In this document: positions 34,545-43,451 of the stretch, piece by piece | Layout: each line of letters starts with the position of its first letter | Numbering within the stretch: the stretch's first letter is position 1 | From: UBA1672 sp964351365 | Lineage (GTDB): Bacteria > Pseudomonadota > Alphaproteobacteria > Micavibrionales > Micavibrionaceae | Length of the DNA stretch: 64,000 nucleotides | Direction of reading: 5' to 3' | Assembly: GCA_964351365.1 (NCBI GenBank) | Contig: CAYGNP010000002.1 | Coordinates: forward strand, 97,163 to 161,162 | Program-made: the position numbers and the translations under genes | The notes under the pieces: model-generated | Told to the model about the DNA's origin: nothing | Seen by the model: only the letters and a program-made list of their open reading frames with translations | Database searches by the model: none

Positions 34545-36632
34545 ATGAGTCAACGCCCTTTTGATCTTGATCCTTTGTTTCGCTCTATTACCACCCTGCC
34601 CGGTGTCGGGCCGCGTATCGGCAAGGTGATGCAGGGGCTTTTGGGGGGCGCGAAGGTGCTTGATCTTTTGTTTCATGCGCCGGTTGATTTTATTGACCGG
34701 CGGTTTTCTTGCCCCTTATCCGAAGCCCCTAATGGGCGCGTTATGACGACGCAGGTGCGCGTAGAAAAGCATATTCCCAATGCGCGCAAATCCCTGCCCT
34801 ATCGTGTGCAGTGCGTTGATGGCAGTGGGAGCATATCGCTCGTGTTTTTTCATGCGAAAAAGGCTTGGATTGAAAAGATTCTGCCGCTAGGGCAAGAAGT
34901 GATTATCAGCGGTAAAGTTGAATATTTTCAAGGACAAGCGCAGATGATGCACCCGGATGTGGCGAGCGTGGCACAGCGCGCAAGCCTTGAGAGCGTTGAG
35001 GCTATTTATCCGCTGACAGCGGGCGTGACAAATAAGGTTATCCGCAAGGCTCAGGCTGAGGCGATTAACAGCATTCCCGCTCTGGCGGAATGGCTTGATG
35101 CTGCACATAAGAAGCGCCAAGGCTGGGGGGATTGGGATATATCGCTGCGGGCGCTTCATAACCCTCAGAGCGGCGCCGATCTTGAGCCTACGCATCCTGT
35201 TCGCATGCGCCTTGCTTATGATGAATTACTGGCTAATCAGCTTACGCTGGCGATGGTGCGCGGCCATCAAAAGGCGATTAACGGGCGCAGCTATCCGGCA
35301 TCACTTAAGCTTCGTGAGAAAATTCGGGGTGTATTGCCCTTTGCGTTGACGGGCGCGCAGGCGCGGTGCCTCGCAGAAATTGACCGCGATATGCAAGATA
35401 GCACAAGGATGCTGCGCCTGCTTCAGGGGGATGTCGGCAGCGGAAAGACAATCGTTGCGGCTCTGGCGATGATGAACGCGGTTGAGAGCGGCGCGCAGGC
35501 CGCGATCATGGCGCCGACCGAGATTTTGGCGCGCCAGCATCAGGAGAGCCTAAAACCTTGGCTGGAGGAAGCGGGAGTTCGGTTTGTGACTCTGACCGGG
35601 AGGGATAAGGGGAAATCGCGGGATTTAATATTAAAGCAGATTGCGGATGGCATTGCGCAGGTGATTATCGGGACGCATGCGATTTTTCAGGAGAGCGTTG
35701 AGTATCACGATCTTGGGCTGGCGGTGATTGACGAGCAGCACCGCTTTGGTGTGCATCAGCGTCTTGCGCTGTCGGGGAAAAGCCGGGGCACGGACATTTT
35801 GGTGATGACGGCCACCCCTATTCCGCGCACGTTGGCGCTCACGGCTTATGGGGATATGGAGGTTTCAAAGATTGATGAGAAGCCGCCGGGGCGAAAACCT
35901 GTGCAGACGTTATTGTTTTCTAATGAAAAGCTAGATCAGGTCGTGGATGGGCTGCGACGGAAAATTGCCGATGGGACGCGTGTTTACTGGGTTTGTCCGT
36001 TGGTGGAAGAGTCTGAGTTGATTGATCTTGCGGCGGCGGAGGAGCGTTATGATATTCTCCAAGGCGTGTTCGGGGAGCGCATCGGCCTTATTCACGGGCG
36101 CATGAAACCGGCGGAGAAAGACGAAGTAATGGCGCGATTTGCGGCGGGCGGGCTTGATCTTCTGGTGGCGACCACCGTAATCGAGGTGGGGGTTAATGTT
36201 CCCGAAGCCAGCGTCATGGTGATAGAGCACGCAGAGCGCTTTGGCCTGTCACAGCTGCATCAGCTTCGTGGCCGTGTTGGGCGAGGGGCGGAGCAATCCT
36301 ACTGTTTTTTGATTTATTCCAAACCTTTAGGAGCAGTTGCTACAGAGAGACTTAACATTATGCGTGATTGTGAGGATGGGTTTGTGATTGCGGAGAAGGA
36401 TCTGGAGCTGCGCGGCGGAGGTGATATTCTGGGGACCAAGCAAAGCGGCGTGACGGGTTTTAAGCTTGCGCAGCTTTCGGTACATGGAGAATTACTGGCG
36501 GCGGCGCGGGATGATGCGAAGCTGATTTTATCGAAAGATCCCAAGCTTGAAACTACACGAGGAAAAGCGCTTAAGACTTTGCTTTATCTGTTTGAATGCG
36601 ATCAGGCGATTAAATATTTCAGAGGTGGGTGA
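34545..36632 (+). CDS. recG: ATP-dependent DNA helicase RecG
   Basis: A 695-residue helicase that reverses stalled forks and processes branched DNA. The wedge/OB domain is N-terminal (LFHAPVDFIDRRF), followed by Walker A (LQGDVGSGKTIVAALAM), the DEQH box (AVIDEQHRFGVHQRLA), TATPIPRTLALTAYGD and the TRG region with GRVGRGAEQSYCFLIY. I chose ATG 34545; a GTG two codons upstream is less likely. It is convergent with the orphan membrane protein, with a 14-bp gap. Confidence 0.97.
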   Translation: MSQRPFDLDPLFRSITTLPGVGPRIGKVMQGLLGGAKVLDLLFHAPVDFIDRRFSCPLSEAPNGRVMTTQVRVEKHIPNARKSLPYRVQCVDGSGSISLVFFHAKKAWIEKILPLGQEVIISGKVEYFQGQAQMMHPDVASVAQRASLESVEAIYPLTAGVTNKVIRKAQAEAINSIPALAEWLDAAHKKRQGWGDWDISLRALHNPQSGADLEPTHPVRMRLAYDELLANQLTLAMVRGHQKAINGRSYPASLKLREKIRGVLPFALTGAQARCLAEIDRDMQDSTRMLRLLQGDVGSGKTIVAALAMMNAVESGAQAAIMAPTEILARQHQESLKPWLEEAGVRFVTLTGRDKGKSRDLILKQIADGIAQVIIGTHAIFQESVEYHDLGLAVIDEQHRFGVHQRLALSGKSRGTDILVMTATPIPRTLALTAYGDMEVSKIDEKPPGRKPVQTLLFSNEKLDQVVDGLRRKIADGTRVYWVCPLVEESELIDLAAAEERYDILQGVFGERIGLIHGRMKPAEKDEVMARFAAGGLDLLVATTVIEVGVNVPEASVMVIEHAERFGLSQLHQLRGRVGRGAEQSYCFLIYSKPLGAVATERLNIMRDCEDGFVIAEKDLELRGGGDILGTKQSGVTGFKLAQLSVHGELLAAARDDAKLILSKDPKLETTRGKALKTLLYLFECDQAIKYFRGG

Positions 36633-36646
36633 GGTTATTACATGTG

Positions 36647-37879
36647 CTAATCCTGTACAATGATTGGTATATTTGCACACGCGCTGTATACGCGGTAGCT
36701 TCTGTATAATCCTCCAATCGTGTCATCGCAGTACTCTTTTAAATCTTGAATGAGCCTCTCCATTTTTACTTTTTTTAATTTTTGGCCAAGATTAATATCA
36801 TAACCTTTTGGTGATTTTAAAATCTCGTCCTTTTCCTCTAAGATAGATATTAAGCGTTTATTGAATTCTAAGATTTCTTTCGGCTCACTGTTATATGTCA
36901 TGAAGAAATCAAAACCTCTTTTTAGAACTTCATGTGTATTTGTTATGGCTTTTAGCTTTACGAAACTTCCGATATATGAAAATAAAGCTGCAAGCTTTAC
37001 ATCCTGATCATACATATTTCCCTTTGATGATATTATATCTTGGAGAAGTGGCAACGGTGTATGATATTTATTACCAGCAACAATCATTTGAATTTCTTTA
37101 TCTTTATCAACAGCCAAAGCATATACTGTTGCGCTACCTAACTTATCAGGGGAACTCAAAAGTAATTGTTTTTTTATTACAATAGAGTTTTCTTTAGATG
37201 TTACAATATCTTGTTCAATTTTTTTAACTAGAGCATCACTAAAGCGTAAGCTGGATGCATTTCTGATTACACTTACTCTTATGTCTTCATTTTTGTGCTC
37301 ATACAAACGAAATAAATTCTGAGGCGAAAATCTCGTAATAGCACCGTCGATAATCATTTTTAAAATCTCTGGTTCATCCCAGTATTCTTCAATCATTTCT
37401 GATAAATCGTTTGAATTATAGTTACCCTTGTAGAGCATTGATTTTATGGCTAGCTTAAATTTGGGGCTTTTGTCATACCTGCCTTTTATGTCTTGCCACG
37501 ATAAGTTTTCTTGAAAAATCTTTTGAGAATCTATCGGTCTTTTTGAAAACTCATTTTTTGTCACATCATATTTTACTGCAAAGATCGCTACTAAAAATAA
37601 AAAGGAGAGCACAATTGGTTTTAATGCTTCTCTTCCCCTTTCCGGATTTTCCTTATCGTTTTTTTTATTAAGCTCTGACAGGCCATGAAGGATGCTTAAT
37701 AAAAAATATGTTGCTGATCCAAAGAAAAAGAAATTAATGGCACAATTTTTTATGGTGTAATCCATGCTTGGTGTTAGAAGCTGTGAGTTATATTGAGGAA
37801 GAATATTTGAAAAAAATATTGTTATGCCAATAGCCACTAATCCAATCATTACGCTGGAGAGGGTGATAAGTCTGTTCAT
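36647..37879 (-). CDS. Orphan membrane protein, AT-rich
   Basis: A 410-residue protein of no family I recognise. Three N-terminal hydrophobic segments are clear: VMIGLVAIGITIFFSNI, NFFFFGSATYFLLSIL and LSFLFLVAIFAVKY. The long remainder is soluble and helical, with repeated short units such as NLFRLYEHKNEDIRVSVIRN and DKLGSATVYALAVDKDKEI that look like degenerate HEAT-type repeats. The gene is visibly richer in A and T than its neighbours, with many AAA and ATT codons, which suggests acquisition. Operon position: upstream of recG's convergent end, following cysE by 15 bp. Confidence 0.7.
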   Translation of the reverse strand: MNRLITLSSVMIGLVAIGITIFFSNILPQYNSQLLTPSMDYTIKNCAINFFFFGSATYFLLSILHGLSELNKKNDKENPERGREALKPIVLSFLFLVAIFAVKYDVTKNEFSKRPIDSQKIFQENLSWQDIKGRYDKSPKFKLAIKSMLYKGNYNSNDLSEMIEEYWDEPEILKMIIDGAITRFSPQNLFRLYEHKNEDIRVSVIRNASSLRFSDALVKKIEQDIVTSKENSIVIKKQLLLSSPDKLGSATVYALAVDKDKEIQMIVAGNKYHTPLPLLQDIISSKGNMYDQDVKLAALFSYIGSFVKLKAITNTHEVLKRGFDFFMTYNSEPKEILEFNKRLISILEEKDEILKSPKGYDINLGQKLKKVKMERLIQDLKEYCDDTIGGLYRSYRVYSACANIPIIVQD

Positions 37880-37894
37880 TTAATTGCTCCCTTC

Positions 37895-38563
37895 TTATTC
37901 CGCTGCGTCTTTTGTTTCGCGATCGCAGTCCTTGTCACCGAGGTTAAGCTCTTTTTTAATTTTGCCCATTTCGCGGATGATGCAGTCGATGGTAAAGGTG
38001 ACGTCCTGCATTTCCTCGCGGCTGGGCATGCCGTAAGCGCGAGCCTTATCATCGCCGCCGATGACGCGGGCGGGGATGCCGATGGCGGTGGCGCCGTCCG
38101 GTATATCGCTTGTGACAACAGAGTTTGAGCCAACTTTGGCGTGTATACCTATTGTGATATCACCAAGAATTTGAGCGCCAGAGCCAATAATTGCGCCTTC
38201 TTTCAGGGTGGGATGGCGTTTGCCGTTTACTTCGCCTTGCTTCCCTACTCCGCCAAGCGTCACGCCGTGATAGATCGTGACATTATCTTCGACGATTGCC
38301 GTTTGGCCGATAACTACGCCCGTACCGTGGTCGATGAAGAACCCCCGCCCGATTTGCGCTTCAGGATGGATTTCGATGCCGGTCAGCATGCGCGCAATAT
38401 TCGCAAATGTCCGTGCAAGGGTGTGAAGCCCCAGATGCCAGATCCAGTTATTCATGCGGTGAAACATAACCGCGTGGAAGCCGTTATAGGCAAAAAACAC
38501 CTCTAGGGCGCTTGGTCTGGCGGGGTCGCGTTCCTGAATGGATTTGATTAAATCGAACATCAT
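37895..38563 (-). CDS. cysE: Serine O-acetyltransferase
   Basis: Makes O-acetylserine for cysteine synthesis. The 222-residue protein is a short, EpsC-like CysE. The left-handed beta-helix hexapeptides run through HPEAQIGRGFFIDHGTGVVI, then TIYHGVTLGGVGKQG and HPTLKEGAIIGSGAQILGDI. The catalytic His and Asp lie in FFIDHGTG. A C-terminal extension of about 45 residues follows. It ends 15 bp before the orphan membrane gene. The partner cysK is at 16456. Confidence 0.94.
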   Translation of the reverse strand: MMFDLIKSIQERDPARPSALEVFFAYNGFHAVMFHRMNNWIWHLGLHTLARTFANIARMLTGIEIHPEAQIGRGFFIDHGTGVVIGQTAIVEDNVTIYHGVTLGGVGKQGEVNGKRHPTLKEGAIIGSGAQILGDITIGIHAKVGSNSVVTSDIPDGATAIGIPARVIGGDDKARAYGMPSREEMQDVTFTIDCIIREMGKIKKELNLGDKDCDRETKDAAE

Positions 38564-38575
38564 TAATCCTTTATA

Positions 38576-39262
38576 CTAGTCTTTCTTCAGCTTTCTGAGC
38601 GCCGTATGTTCAGGCGTTATTATTCCCGCCGATACAACGAGTTTCACGCCGTCTTCAACGCTCATTTTTAGGTATTTCAATTCTTTTCTTGGGACAAATA
38701 GTAAATAGCCGGATGTCGGGTTTGGTGTTGTGGGGACAAAGACGTTAATTGTCTCTTCTTCGGTTAATTCCTGTACTTCGCCTTCTGAACGCCCGGTGAC
38801 AAAGCCGATTGACCAGATTCCTTTACGGGGATATTCCAGCATAACAACTTCGCGGAAAGCATTGGACTGGCTAGCCATTATAGTTTCGAAGATTTGCTTG
38901 ATTGCGCTGTAGAGGGTGCGCACGCCTGGCATTATATTTACGATATATTCGGATATTCTGATAAACAGGCGGCCGAGGAAATTTGTCGCCAGCCAGCCTA
39001 TGACTATAAAGACAGCAATGACGATAACTAAACCAAGACCAGGAATTGTGGTTTTTGCGTAGAGAGCAGAATACCATTCCTCGGGCAGCAGGTGCACGAC
39101 CTTACTGTCAATAAATGTCAAGAAAATGTAGGTCAAATATATGGTTATGGTGATGGGCGCTGTAACGAGTATTCCGGTCAGTAGGTAGCGCCGGAGCCGA
39201 GCAATAAGCCCCACTGGCTTAACACCTTGGTCTTCTGTTGAGGCTTTATGTGACATTCTCAT
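38576..39262 (-). CDS. DUF502 family membrane protein
   Basis: A 228-residue inner-membrane protein of the DUF502 family. Two membrane segments are clear (LLTGILVTAPITITIYLTYIF and LGLVIVIAVFIVIGWLATNF). The conserved MPGVRTLYSAIKQIFETIM and the GFVTG and VFVPTTPNPTSGYL motifs follow. The function of the family is not established. The start may be the second ATG at 39256. It lies 12 bp before cysE. Confidence 0.85.
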   Translation of the reverse strand: MRMSHKASTEDQGVKPVGLIARLRRYLLTGILVTAPITITIYLTYIFLTFIDSKVVHLLPEEWYSALYAKTTIPGLGLVIVIAVFIVIGWLATNFLGRLFIRISEYIVNIMPGVRTLYSAIKQIFETIMASQSNAFREVVMLEYPRKGIWSIGFVTGRSEGEVQELTEEETINVFVPTTPNPTSGYLLFVPRKELKYLKMSVEDGVKLVVSAGIITPEHTALRKLKKD

Positions 39263-39334
39263 CTCGCTGTATTTTGTTCAAGCCATAGCTTTGCGCACTA
39301 TGGCGCGGCGGGAAAAGAAAGACAAGGGTGATTT

Positions 39335-40606
39335 CTATTTTAGTATTTTTTTCATAACGAGCGTCGCCGTCAGATCGCCAGTCACATTTACTGTCGTACG
39401 GCACATGTCAAGGACACGATCTACAGCCAGAATAAAGCCGATGGCGGCGGGATTGATCCCTATTCCCGTTAAAATTGTCGCCAGCACAACGATACCAACC
39501 CCGGGAGTGGCGGGTGTGCCGATGGAAGCGCCTATTGTTGTTAGCATTAAGACCGCGAGCTCAGCGGCGGATAGCTCAACGCCGGAGGCTGCGCCAAAGA
39601 CCTGTACGAGGAAGACGGCGGCGATGGCCTGATACATAGCGGTTCCGTCCATGTTGATTGTTGCCCCTAAAGGTATCGTAAAACGCGTTATTTTGGCTGA
39701 TACGTTCAGTTTTTCCTCAGCGCATGTCAGGGTGAAGGGCATTGTTGCGGCGGAGGAGCTGGTTGAAAAGGCAAGAAGCTGGGTTTCCTTAATCGCACCA
39801 AGGAACCACAAAGGTGAGCGTTTTGTAACTATTGTTGCAATTGCAATATAGACAGCCATCATGCAAAGCAGGCCGATTATGACGGTCAGCATGTACATGC
39901 CCATCCCGACAAGGGCGCTGAAGCCCAGTTTTATTGTGATTTCACAGAGCAGGCCAAACACAGCATATGGCGCCAAGACCATCGCCCAGCCGATTATCCG
40001 CATGGATAGGGCCTGACCGGACTCGCACAGATCCTTGACGGGTCTTGCGGTCGTTTCAGGTAATGTCAGCAAGGCTGCGCCCAGGATCATCGCTGCGATC
40101 ACAATCTGGAGCAGGTTTTTTTGGACGATGTCACTGGCAATGTTGGTGGGTATTAAGTTGCTGATACGGTCAGGGATGGTTAGATCTTCGAACGTTGGCT
40201 GCTCTTCGGTTTGAAGGCTTGAGCTTTCAAAGCTCTGAACCAGAACGGGGTCTATATATTTTCCAGGGTTGATGGTATGCACCAAAATCATGCCTATGGA
40301 AATAGCAATAAAGGTTGTGCAAACGAAATAAAGCACAAGGCGCAGCGCGATTTTTTGAACGAATTCCAATTCCCCGCTTTGGGTAATACCCAGAACGATC
40401 GAACATAAAACAAGGGGGATAACCACCATCTGAATAAGGCCAAGGAAGAAAACGCCGGGCAATTTAACCCAAGGTGCAATCAAAGTAGATGTATCAGGAG
40501 TTACTATTGCAAGACCGTGAGGTGACAGCACAAGGCCCAGAGCGATGCCCAGAACCATTCCAATTATAATGCGAATCCATAATGTCTTATCAAAGGTCGA
40601 GTTCAT
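39335..40606 (-). CDS. Dicarboxylate/amino-acid:cation symporter (DAACS family)
   Basis: A 423-residue membrane transporter of the DctA/GltP family, importing C4-dicarboxylates or glutamate/aspartate with H+ or Na+. The serine-rich motif LAFSTSSSAATMPFTL, the NMDGTAMYQAIAAVF motif and the C-terminal AVDRVLDMCRTTVNVTGDL are diagnostic. The substrate cannot be fixed by eye. It follows nusG in the same direction at 43 bp, where rplK would usually be expected. Confidence 0.93.
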   Translation of the reverse strand: MNSTFDKTLWIRIIIGMVLGIALGLVLSPHGLAIVTPDTSTLIAPWVKLPGVFFLGLIQMVVIPLVLCSIVLGITQSGELEFVQKIALRLVLYFVCTTFIAISIGMILVHTINPGKYIDPVLVQSFESSSLQTEEQPTFEDLTIPDRISNLIPTNIASDIVQKNLLQIVIAAMILGAALLTLPETTARPVKDLCESGQALSMRIIGWAMVLAPYAVFGLLCEITIKLGFSALVGMGMYMLTVIIGLLCMMAVYIAIATIVTKRSPLWFLGAIKETQLLAFSTSSSAATMPFTLTCAEEKLNVSAKITRFTIPLGATINMDGTAMYQAIAAVFLVQVFGAASGVELSAAELAVLMLTTIGASIGTPATPGVGIVVLATILTGIGINPAAIGFILAVDRVLDMCRTTVNVTGDLTATLVMKKILK

Positions 40607-40649
40607 CGTCTCTATTTATAACACGATGAAGGACTTAAGCCCATAGGCC

Positions 40650-41183
40650 TTAAGTTTTTTCAACCTGTGAGTATTCAAGTTCGACCGGCGTTGAGCGACC
40701 AAAGATGGATACAGACACTTTGAGCTTGGATTTTTCCTCGTCCACTTCTTCGACAATACCGTTGAAGGATGCGAATGGACCGTCGGTGACTTTGACTTCT
40801 TCGCCGATGTCGTAAATGATGGACGGGCGCGGGCGGTCAACGCCTTCTTGAACCTGTGTGAGGACGCGCTGCGCTTCGGCTTCGGTAATTGGCACGGGTT
40901 TATTGCCACCTGCGCCAAGAAATCCGCTAACTTTTGGTGTGTCCTTGATCAAATGCCACACTGTGTCGTTCATCTCAAGCTTTGCGAGGACATAGCCGGG
41001 ATAGAATTTACGCTCGGCGTTTACGCGTTGGCCGCGCTTAACCTCAACAACCTCTTCCTTTGGTACGAGAATATCCTCGATATACTCTCCCAGGCCCTGT
41101 TTGGCTGCTTTTTCCTTGATTGATTCGGCGACTTTGTTTTCAAAGCCAGAGTAAACGTGCAATATATACCATCTTTTAGCCAT
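40650..41183 (-). CDS. nusG: Transcription termination/antitermination factor NusG
   Basis: A 177-residue elongation factor with an N-terminal NGN domain (WYILHVYSGFENKVAESIKE) and a C-terminal KOW domain (VKVTDGPFASFNGIVEEVD). The NGN core GYVLAKLEMNDTVWHLIKDT is typical. It couples RNA polymerase with Rho or with ribosomes. secE lies 18 bp upstream, the classical secE-nusG pair, but ribosomal protein genes do not follow. Confidence 0.97.
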   Translation of the reverse strand: MAKRWYILHVYSGFENKVAESIKEKAAKQGLGEYIEDILVPKEEVVEVKRGQRVNAERKFYPGYVLAKLEMNDTVWHLIKDTPKVSGFLGAGGNKPVPITEAEAQRVLTQVQEGVDRPRPSIIYDIGEEVKVTDGPFASFNGIVEEVDEEKSKLKVSVSIFGRSTPVELEYSQVEKT

Positions 41184-41201
41184 TTTATTTTTTCCTTTTC
41201 T

Positions 41202-41399
41202 TTAGCCGCCAAAGCCCATGATCAGCCTGATAGCGTAAGCAATGATCTGATCGGCAAAATATAAAAACAATGAACATATGAAAACCATAACAAACACAGC
41301 GATCATACTGACTGTTGTTTCATGGCGTGATGGCCATGTAATTTTTTTGGCTTCGCTTCTGACCTGTTTTACAAACTCTATTGGGCCTGTTTTGGGCAT
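41202..41399 (-). CDS. secE: Preprotein translocase subunit SecE
   Basis: A 65-residue single-span subunit of SecYEG. The amphipathic helix FVKQVRSEAKKITWPSRHET precedes the membrane segment SMIAVFVMVFICSLFLYFAD. This short single-span form is usual in alphaproteobacteria. It stands directly upstream of nusG. Confidence 0.95.
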   Translation of the reverse strand: MPKTGPIEFVKQVRSEAKKITWPSRHETTVSMIAVFVMVFICSLFLYFADQIIAYAIRLIMGFGG

Positions 41400-41486
41400 T
41401 TTTTCCTCAATTTCTTTAGTTTTTTCTTCCCAGAGTTCGTATCGTGAGGATGTGTCACATTTTCGAAGCTCTTCATTTTACGGGGA

Positions 41487-41538
41487 ATATGCATTTTCTA
41501 TACCAAAAAAAATCAAATAGCCAGAGAAAAATGCATAT
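41487..41538. repeat. Inverted repeat between gcvPB and secE
   Basis: ATATGCATTTT (41487-41497) and its exact complement AAAATGCATAT (41528-41538), extended by CT/AG, with about 30 nt between the arms. It lies in the 145-bp gap between the gcvPB stop and the secE start. It has no clean T run on the minus strand, so it is not a standard terminator; it could be a regulatory dyad for secE-nusG. Confidence 0.45.
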
Positions 41539-41544
41539 ATCCGC

Positions 41545-43038
41545 TTATGCCGCAGCCTTATATTTAAGGGTTGGGTTACGCGCGGCCTTAACCTCATCGA
41601 GGCGCTTGCGGGGCGAGCTTTGCGGGAAACTATGGAATTCCTCCGCTTTACCGTCCGCGGCGTCCTTGGCGATTTTCTTCATCGTAGTGATGAAGCGATC
41701 AATGGCGTCCTTACTTTCGGTTTCTGTTGGTTCGACCAGCATGGTTCCGGGCAGAACAAGCGGGAAGTAGACTGTCATTGGGTGATAGCCATATTCTACA
41801 AGGGCTTTGGCGATATCAAGTGTGGAGACATCATGCTCTTTTTGGTATTTATCGGTAATGAGGCATTCATGCATGCATGGCCCTGGATAGGGGACGTGAT
41901 ACTCATCTTTTAGCTGAGAAAGAATATAATTTGCATTTAAAACAGCGTCCTCCGATACTTTCTTAAGGCCGTCTGATCCGTGTGACATCATATAAGACAT
42001 CGCGCGGACATGCATGCCGAACTGGCCCTGAAAGGCCTTGAGTGTGCCGAGTGTTTCCGGTCGGTCGCTTGCGCTTTCGAGTTTGAACACACCCTCCTCC
42101 TCAATGACTGTCGGGACGGGCATGTATTGCGCGAGCTCTTCGGTGCAGCAGATTGGCCCAGAACCAGGGCCGCCGCCGCCATGGGGCGTTGAGAAGGTTT
42201 TATGCAGGTTAATATGCATTACATCCACGCCAAAATCGGCGGGACGCACTTTGCCAACCAGTGCGTTGAAATTAGCACCATCACAGTAGAAATATCCGCC
42301 AGCCTCGTGCAGCAGTTTCGATATTTCGAGAATGTCTTTTTCGAACAAGCCGCATGTATTGGGGTTTGTTACCATCATCCCTGCGATATCGCCGCCTTTG
42401 GGGTCGGTTTCATAGAGCGCTTGCTTGAAAGCGTCGATGGTCAGGCATCCTGTTTCTTTTGTCGAGATTGAGCGCACCTCGAAGCCGCACATTACGGCAG
42501 TTGCTGGGTTTGTACCGTGTGCGGAGTCCGGTGTTAGGACGATTTTACGGTTTGCATTGCCTTTTTGCTCATGGGCGCAGCGGATGGTCATCATCCCGGC
42601 CAACTCGCCATGTGCGCCTGCGGACGGTGTTAGGCAAACGCCGGGCAGCCCCGTGAGCTCGGCCAGCCAGTGTTGGAGGGTATGCATAAGCTCCAGCGCC
42701 CCTTGAACGGTGCTTTGTGGTTGCATGGGATGGATGTGTGCAAAACCGGGAAGGCGCGCAAGTTTTTCATTCAGGCGCGGATTATGTTTCATTGTGCAAG
42801 AACCGAGCGGGAAAAAGCCGTGATCAATGGAGTAGTTCCACGTGCTCATACGGACAAAATGCCTTACGATTTGCGGTTCGCTGAGGTTTGGCAGGCCAAT
42901 TTCATCGCGCTCTGGCTGCCCGGTGCGGGATTTTAGGCCCTTGGGTTTTTCCAGATCTACGCCGGGCGTGTCGCTGTGTTCCTTTTCCCAGAGCAGCGAT
43001 TCTTCATAGTGAAGACCTTTATTGTCCATTTGATACAT
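41545..43038 (-). CDS. gcvPB: Glycine dehydrogenase (decarboxylating) subunit 2
   Basis: The catalytic PLP half of the two-subunit P-protein of the glycine cleavage system. The 497-residue chain carries the PLP lysine in INLHKTFSTPHGGGGPGSGP, preceded by DFGVDVMH, and SAGAHGELAGMMTIR. Together with GcvPA it decarboxylates glycine and passes the aminomethyl group to the lipoamide of GcvH. It is the last gene of the minus-strand gcv cluster. Confidence 0.95.
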   Translation of the reverse strand: MYQMDNKGLHYEESLLWEKEHSDTPGVDLEKPKGLKSRTGQPERDEIGLPNLSEPQIVRHFVRMSTWNYSIDHGFFPLGSCTMKHNPRLNEKLARLPGFAHIHPMQPQSTVQGALELMHTLQHWLAELTGLPGVCLTPSAGAHGELAGMMTIRCAHEQKGNANRKIVLTPDSAHGTNPATAVMCGFEVRSISTKETGCLTIDAFKQALYETDPKGGDIAGMMVTNPNTCGLFEKDILEISKLLHEAGGYFYCDGANFNALVGKVRPADFGVDVMHINLHKTFSTPHGGGGPGSGPICCTEELAQYMPVPTVIEEEGVFKLESASDRPETLGTLKAFQGQFGMHVRAMSYMMSHGSDGLKKVSEDAVLNANYILSQLKDEYHVPYPGPCMHECLITDKYQKEHDVSTLDIAKALVEYGYHPMTVYFPLVLPGTMLVEPTETESKDAIDRFITTMKKIAKDAADGKAEEFHSFPQSSPRKRLDEVKAARNPTLKYKAAA

Positions 43039-43060
43039 GTGTTTTTACCTTTTTAAAAAA

Positions 43061-43435
43061 TTAAAACCGAGCTGCTTTATACTGACACTCCAATATATTT
43101 TTTTCCCAGTCGCGGTTACCTGTTTTCGTTTCGAGCTCTAACTTTCCAGTAATGCGATCTAAAAAAATCTTTGTTGCCGCTGTATTGTGAGTCCAGCTTG
43201 CGGCAATTGTGCTTTCGTTGAATATAGAAACATTTTTGGGGTTAACCTGCTCTCCTGCAATGACAAAGGCTTTGTCCTGATCATGAATTACAAAACTAAG
43301 CTCCAGCTTTTCGTTTTTGCAGATAATGGTTTTTCTTTCAGGGCCTTTATATTGGAAATAAATAAAAGACCCGACACCAGTCACAATAATTGCCAGTATC
43401 ATAACAAAAAACATGATCATGCCTGTATTTGTCAT
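43061..43435 (-). CDS. Small single-span membrane protein inside the gcv cluster
   Basis: A 124-residue protein with one N-terminal membrane segment (IMFFVMILAIIVTGVGSFIYF) and a beta-rich remainder (KLELSFVIHDQDKAFVIAGE). The tail keeps two cysteines (TIICKNE and LECQYK). No family is recognised. It stands between gcvPA (16-bp gap) and gcvPB (22-bp gap), so it should be co-transcribed with the glycine cleavage genes. Confidence 0.65.
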   Translation of the reverse strand: MTNTGMIMFFVMILAIIVTGVGSFIYFQYKGPERKTIICKNEKLELSFVIHDQDKAFVIAGEQVNPKNVSIFNESTIAASWTHNTAATKIFLDRITGKLELETKTGNRDWEKNILECQYKAARF

Positions 43436-43451
43436 CTTAACATCCTATCTT

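Noticed and set aside
40607..40665. Terminator after nusG
   Set aside because: A CTTAAG dyad is present but with a central mismatch and no T run, and it overlaps the end of the coding region.
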